DNA of 10,292 nt from JALCSJ01 sp036788835. Its GTDB lineage: Bacteria > Bacillota > Negativicutes > Acidaminococcales > Acidaminococcaceae. This document shows positions 7,833 to 10,292 of the stretch, in pieces. The notes under the pieces are model-generated. The model saw only the letters and a program-made list of their open reading frames with translations, was not told the DNA's origin and did no database searches. Each line of letters begins with the position of its first letter. Position 1 is the first letter of the stretch. Made by a program: the position numbers and the translations under genes. The stretch lies in assembly GCA_036788835.1 (NCBI GenBank), contig DAIQMR010000042.1:1-10292 (forward strand), in the 5' to 3' direction.

Positions 7833-7874
7833 AAAAAACACTGCACCGAAAGCTTGCAAATCTCGGTGCAGTGT
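7833..7874 (-). terminator. Intra-operon terminator/attenuator hairpin between binding-protein and permease genes
   Basis: A perfect 12-base stem (arms 7838-7849 and 7863-7874, GC-rich core GCACCGA/TCGGTGC) with a 13-base loop is followed, in the minus-strand RNA, by six Us (7838-7833) and at once by the AGGAGG of the permease gene. It lies 16 bases after the binding-protein stop codon. It should stop part of the transcripts or protect the upstream message's 3' end, giving more binding protein than permease. Confidence 0.8.
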
Positions 7875-7889
7875 AAATTTAAATTTAGA

Positions 7890-9071
7890 TTAGATTAACT
7901 TGCTGAGAAATTCTTCCACTTCTGCCCGATTTTCAAAGATGTATTTAGGATCGTCACCCACCATAATCTTGGTCCAATCAGCCAAAGGCTTATCACCCTT
8001 AGCGCCTTTCAGTTCAGGATTGCCGGAATAGGAGCCCATATCACTTTGCCAGTATTGATAGCCCTCTTCAGTGAGCAGGAACTGGATAAACAATTTAGCA
8101 GCAGCGGGATGTTTGCAGTCTTTCACAAGCAATGCATATTCAGGATAATAAAACCCGCAGAAAGGAGCTACTTTATCAGCGACTCCTACAGCCAGATTCT
8201 TCTTTTCTGCATAACGAATCTTGGAATAGTTCAGCAGACCAATGCTATTAATATTTTGACCCTTGACACCCAAAGCCTCAGTCATGGAAGTATCACTGGA
8301 ACCCATAACCAGGCCATTGGAGAAGGCCATCTTAATCCACTCGTAGCCTGCATTCTTCGTGGTCAGGGTAAGCTTCTTGTGATACAAATCTTCGTAAGCC
8401 TTGGCCAGTTTCTCCGCAATTTCCGGTTTAGTCAGCATGGTTAGGAAGTTAGCATTAATGCCTTCCTGCATAGGGCTCTTAAAAAAGAATTTTCCCTTGT
8501 TTTTAGCTTCGGTCAATTGCCATATATTAATAATGGGGGAAGCTTTACCATTTTCATTATTGTAAAGCAGGACTTTATTCATGTACACAAAAACTAAAGG
8601 ACTTTGGTTTCCCTTGGGTATAACTTTCACCAGATCAGCTGGCACATAGTTTTGCAGATACCCGGTGGACAAAAGCTCACCGTAAACACGTCCGCTGTCT
8701 TGGGCAATGACAAAGTCAGCCCCGGCTGCTTTGGCTTTGACCTCAGTAGAAATCTTATCAATAAGTTCGAAATCTTTCATATCCGTTGCTTCGACCTTGA
8801 TACCATACTTCTTTTCAAAAGCGGCCCCGGCTTTGCTGATACGGCTGGTAATAGAATAAACTTTAACGGAGCCTTCCTTTTTGGCCAAAGGAATCAAATC
8901 AGCCGATTTTTCGCTTTTTACCTGCACGATTGTGCCGGCAGGCTTACTCTCTGCAGGTGCAGCCGCCTTCTTGTCACCGCCGCCGCTGCTTCCGCCGCAG
9001 CCTGCCAAGCTGAGCAATGCCAGCCCTAAAACTAACGTCTTTGCCAAACGCTTTTTGCTACCCAACATCAT
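7890..9071 (-). CDS. Substrate-binding lipoprotein, ferric iron-type ABC importer
   Basis: This is the cell-surface receptor for the importer, with permease and ATPase encoded downstream. Of 393 residues, about 24 form a lipoprotein signal (KKRLAK, hydrophobic core, lipobox SLAGC with Cys25). A flexible linker rich in Gly, Ser, Lys, Ala and Pro follows to about residue 46. The mature part has the class layout: LAKKEGSVKVYS (62-73), FEKKYGIKVEA (85-95), a DFVIAQDSG strand-turn, and a C-terminal helix region HPAAAKLFIQFLLTEEGYQYW (321-341). A Tyr pair at 308-309 resembles the paired tyrosines that bind iron in FbpA, but I cannot confirm alignment. The ATG at 9071 has AAGGAGGG six bases ahead; a second ATG at 9068 also fits. 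It is first in its operon and is followed by a hairpin. Ferric iron is the best guess; phosphate-sugar or other anions are possible. Confidence 0.88.
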   Translation of the reverse strand: MMLGSKKRLAKTLVLGLALLSLAGCGGSSGGGDKKAAAPAESKPAGTIVQVKSEKSADLIPLAKKEGSVKVYSITSRISKAGAAFEKKYGIKVEATDMKDFELIDKISTEVKAKAAGADFVIAQDSGRVYGELLSTGYLQNYVPADLVKVIPKGNQSPLVFVYMNKVLLYNNENGKASPIINIWQLTEAKNKGKFFFKSPMQEGINANFLTMLTKPEIAEKLAKAYEDLYHKKLTLTTKNAGYEWIKMAFSNGLVMGSSDTSMTEALGVKGQNINSIGLLNYSKIRYAEKKNLAVGVADKVAPFCGFYYPEYALLVKDCKHPAAAKLFIQFLLTEEGYQYWQSDMGSYSGNPELKGAKGDKPLADWTKIMVGDDPKYIFENRAEVEEFLSKLI

Positions 9072-9118
9072 GTATTCCCTCCTTATATTCAGAAAATACG
9101 AATTATTAGCTCGCCTAT

Positions 9119-9147
9119 ATTATAAGCCAAATTTTAGGAAAAAGATA
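9119..9147 (-). promoter_or_regulatory. Promoter of the ferric-type importer operon
   Basis: A perfect -10 box TATAAT (minus strand, 9119-9124) lies about 48 bases before the binding-protein start. Seventeen bases further upstream the -35 position reads TATCTT (9142-9147), a poor match, so an activator or other help may be needed. A 15-base imperfect palindrome (9113-9127, one mismatched pair) covers the -10, and the heptamer ATACGAA occurs on both sides of the promoter (9096-9102 and 9145-9151). These are candidate operator sites. Confidence 0.6.
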
Positions 9148-9152
9148 CGAAA

Positions 9153-9235
9153 AGTGTGACAAAAGGGACTGTCCTTTTATCACACCACAGAAAACCACTG
9201 TGGCGTTACAAACAGACCAGTCCCTTTAAGCACAT
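9153..9235. repeat. REP-like imperfect palindrome, possibly doubling as terminator
   Basis: The outer arms AAAGGGACTG (9162-9171) and CAGTCCCTTT (9218-9227) and the inner arms CCACAG (9185-9190) and CTGTGG (9198-9203) bracket a 7-base loop, giving an imperfect palindrome of about 66 bases. A nested hairpin also forms on the right of the minus-strand view: GTGTGA (9154-9159) with TCACAC (9180-9185) around AAAAGG/CCTTTT. The TGTGACAAAAGGGACTGTCC motif resembles palindromic intergenic repeats I remember from Firmicutes, which are often linked to REP-associated (Y1-type) transposases. None is encoded here. It lies between the cysteine-protein gene and the promoter of the next operon, where it could end transcription. 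Confidence 0.6.
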
Positions 9236-9243
9236 TTTCTCTT

Positions 9244-9654
9244 TTATCTCACTTTCCCCTCGCGCAGTACGATTTTATCCAGTATTTCCGCAGCCTTAAA
9301 TATTACTTTATTGCACTTATCCGTTTCATTGCGATACTTAGACTTTAAATTACAGCAATCAATGCAACCCATTTCTTTTTGAAATGTGCTGATAAACTCA
9401 CTCTCTAGTTCTTTTATGCGCTCGCTTTCATGGGCATTACGTTTAACATAAAGATGGCTCAGAACCATAACCCCGCCGGACAGCGTTCCGCAGACTGCTT
9501 CCACACCCATGCCACCACCGAATCCGGCTGCCAGCTTCAATGCCTGAGGCGACAGTTTTAAGTCATAGGCCCAGTTAGCACCGTAGACAATTTTCTCGGC
9601 ACAGTTCAAATCCAAATCGTTGCCAAATCCCTGTTCCAGTAGTTCTTTAAGCAT
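9244..9654 (-). CDS. C_GCAxxG_C_C family cysteine protein
   Basis: This is a 136-residue soluble protein that I assign to the C_GCAxxG_C_C family, whose function is not established; a redox or metal-linked role is commonly guessed from its conserved cysteines. The evidence is the family core: LNCAEKIV with Cys18, the glycine-rich AAGFGGGMG (42-50), VCGTLSGGVM with Cys55 (54-63), then a helical stretch, a Cys cluster GCIDCCNLK (96-104; Cys97, 100, 101) and Cys114. Length and cysteine order fit the family. No signal peptide or membrane segment is evident, although the 40-67 stretch is glycine-rich and hydrophobic. The start has an excellent AAGGAGG seven to eight bases ahead. It is preceded by a possible 27-residue ORF with its own promoter and followed within 20 bases by a REP-like palindrome. 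A functional link to the downstream importer is only positional. Confidence 0.85.
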   Translation of the reverse strand: MLKELLEQGFGNDLDLNCAEKIVYGANWAYDLKLSPQALKLAAGFGGGMGVEAVCGTLSGGVMVLSHLYVKRNAHESERIKELESEFISTFQKEMGCIDCCNLKSKYRNETDKCNKVIFKAAEILDKIVLREGKVR

Positions 9655-9695
9655 GTTGTTTCCTCCTTAGTTCTATGTGGTAATGCTCCTTTTGT

Positions 9696-9779
9696 CTATA
9701 CACAAAACGCCGCATAAAGCGGTTTGCGGTGTTTGCTATATTTCCAAGTTTTTAAAAAGGCAGTAATTTTTCTATACAT
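9696..9779 (-). CDS. Possible 27-residue small protein or leader peptide
   Basis: Not a recognised family. The ORF MYRKITAFLKTW...KHRKPLYAAFCV starts at an ATG with AAGGGGGG six bases ahead and lies about 20 bases after a predicted transcription start, so it is well placed for translation. It is strongly basic (eight Lys/Arg plus His), with one Trp and one Cys, and could form an amphipathic helix. Its last third is encoded by the hairpin at 9705-9734, as in leader peptides that sense translation. It ends 41 bases before the cysteine-protein gene. It may be a real small protein, a regulatory leader, or a chance ORF; conservation in relatives would decide. Confidence 0.4.
   Translation of the reverse strand: MYRKITAFLKTWKYSKHRKPLYAAFCV
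9705..9734. promoter_or_regulatory. Hairpin in the leader of the cysteine-protein gene
   Basis: The arms AAACGCCGCA (9705-9714) and TGCGGTGTTT (9725-9734) pair over ten bases around a 10-base loop. There is one G-U pair on the plus strand and one A-C mismatch on the minus strand. In the leftward RNA it is followed by a short U run (four Us), so it could act as a weak terminator/attenuator. An alternative smaller hairpin CCGC/GCGG (9711-9722) competes with it, the kind of alternative pairing seen in attenuators. Confidence 0.4.
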
Positions 9780-9808
9780 AGCCAGCCCCCCTTATAGGTT
9801 CTACCCAT

Positions 9809-9837
9809 AGTATAATCTAAATTCCAGTTATTTTTAA
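9809..9837 (-). promoter_or_regulatory. Promoter of the small ORF / cysteine-protein unit
   Basis: The -10 box TATACT (9809-9814, five of six consensus bases) lies 17 bases from a -35 box TTAAAA (9832-9837, four of six). The predicted start is near 9802, about 22 bases before the small ORF. The A-tracts immediately upstream could serve as an UP element for RNA polymerase. Confidence 0.6.
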
Positions 9838-9898
9838 GATATTTTATGCTTATTTTTGCATTATTTTACGTCAACATTTTATGTTTTTAGCATTTTTT
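9831..9898. other. Helically phased A/T-tracts, predicted bent DNA upstream of promoter
   Basis: Seven T-runs of four to six bases on the plus strand are centred near 9833, 9843.5, 9855, 9865.5, 9878.5, 9886 and 9895.5. The mean spacing is 10.4 bases, close to one helical turn, which is the classic arrangement for intrinsic curvature. A 9-base inverted repeat, CCAGTTATT (9824-9832) and AATAACTGG (9914-9922), brackets the stretch. The rest of the roughly 380-base stretch from 9780 to 10163 holds no convincing gene. Confidence 0.6.
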
Positions 9899-9939
9899 AA
9901 CACGATAATATGTAATAACTGGCAAGACAAACAGAAAAA

Positions 9940-9958
9940 GTACACACATTGTACACAC
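9940..9958. repeat. Direct repeat GTACACAC, 11-base period
   Basis: GTACACAC occurs at 9940-9947 and again at 9951-9958, one helical turn apart, just beyond the phased A-tracts. The spacing suits a protein binding two sites on the same DNA face, but with only two copies it may be chance. Confidence 0.35.
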
Positions 9959-9959
9959 G

Positions 9960-9998
9960 AAAAAAGGACGCCCCGGGCAAAATTGAGACGTCCCTTTT
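9960..9998 (-). terminator. Intrinsic terminator downstream of the RidA-family gene
   Basis: The arms at 9961-9970 and 9989-9998 (core GGACG/CGTCC) pair over ten bases in the minus-strand RNA, with one G-U pair, around an 18-base loop. Six Us follow (9965-9960). It lies about 165 bases after the stop codon of the RidA-family gene, with no convincing gene between them. Confidence 0.7.
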
Positions 9999-10163
9999 CC
10001 CTTACGGAAACTCTTCTGATTACGGGGGAGATAAATTTCCCCTCACTTAATATATGTCCGCAGACAAGTAAAATGTGCAAACTTTTTAGCTATATTTTGC
10101 TTATAATCGTGCCCATTCGTAGGCAAATATCGGACAATTTGCGTAATAGGTCATTTCTGCTCT

Positions 10164-10292
10164 TCACTCTTTCACTTTAATTATCAGTTCAATTTCGCAG
10201 CATGCGTCGTTTGGCAACACGCTACAGCCAACAGCGCTTCTAGCGTGAGCCCCGATATCGCCAAAAACATCATACAAGAGTTCTGATGCACC
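10164..10292 (-). CDS. RidA/YjgF-family protein, C-terminal 42 residues (5' end outside window)
   Basis: Only the C-terminus is present; the start lies beyond the right edge. The 42 residues (beginning GASELLYDVFG) end in the family signature: GAHARSAVGCSVLPNDACCEIELIIKV. The Arg of HARS corresponds to the active-site arginine of RidA enzymes, and the CEIELIIKV strand to the usual VEIEAIA ending. RidA proteins form trimers in the cytosol and hydrolyse reactive enamine/imine intermediates made by PLP enzymes; the HARSAVG form belongs to a RidA-like subgroup whose substrates are less clear. It ends in TGA at 10164. Its terminator lies downstream at 9960-9998, so it is not part of the transporter operons. 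Confidence 0.85.
   Translation of the reverse strand, partial: GASELLYDVFGDIGAHARSAVGCSVLPNDACCEIELIIKVKE

Noticed and set aside
7818..7859. Earlier ATG start for the fused permease
   Set aside because: It lies within the loop of the terminator-like hairpin; the ATG at 7817 has an ideal ribosome binding site.
10023..10042. Short hairpin GGGGA/TCCCC downstream of the RidA-family gene
   Set aside because: Only five base pairs and no U run; the better terminator is at 9960-9998.
9871..10080. 69-codon minus-strand ORF between the RidA-family gene and the phased A-tracts
   Set aside because: It starts at TTG without a ribosome binding site, runs through the terminator at 9960-9998 and through the AT-tracts, and resembles no family.
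9155..10163. CRISPR array or tRNA in the right-hand intergenic DNA
   Set aside because: Repeats here are palindromic or two-copy only, with no regular spacers, and no tRNA cloverleaf was seen.

Overview
The window looks like chromosome of a low-to-mid GC Firmicute. I favour a Negativicute, judging from the gene families, the lipoprotein signal peptides, the very strong AGGAGG ribosome binding sites and the leader composition; this is recognition, not a database result. Every gene I can support lies on the minus strand, so transcription runs from right to left. One stretch of exactly 100 Ns (4425-4524) is an assembly gap inside a gene.

From right to left: (1) At the right edge is the C-terminal 42 residues of a RidA/YjgF-family protein, followed by an intrinsic terminator at 9960-9998. 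(2) A roughly 380-base stretch without a recognised gene holds helically phased A-tracts just upstream of a good promoter. That promoter serves a possible 27-residue leader ORF and then a C_GCAxxG_C_C-family cysteine protein (9244-9654). (3) A REP-like imperfect palindrome (9162-9227) separates that unit from a ferric-iron-type ABC importer operon: binding lipoprotein, fused two-domain permease, ATPase (9071 to 4883). A terminator-like hairpin sits between the binding-protein gene and the permease gene, and a strong minus-strand terminator (4814-4866) closes the operon. (4) A second, independent operon begins at about 4720. It encodes a nickel/dipeptide-type (SBP family 5) importer: binding lipoprotein (broken by the gap), two permeases, and a double ATPase fused in one chain that runs off the left edge.

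The two importers are complete or nearly complete systems of different families with separate promoters. The ferric-type system has one fused permease that should pair with an ATPase homodimer. The peptide/nickel-type system has two separate permeases and one double ATPase. A metal or metal-chelate substrate is plausible for both, but no residue in the window proves it. No CRISPR array, transposase, tRNA or rRNA was seen. The points most worth a second look are the intra-operon hairpin, the curved promoter region with its small ORF and hairpin, the REP-like palindrome, and the cysteine-rich linker of the fused ATPase.
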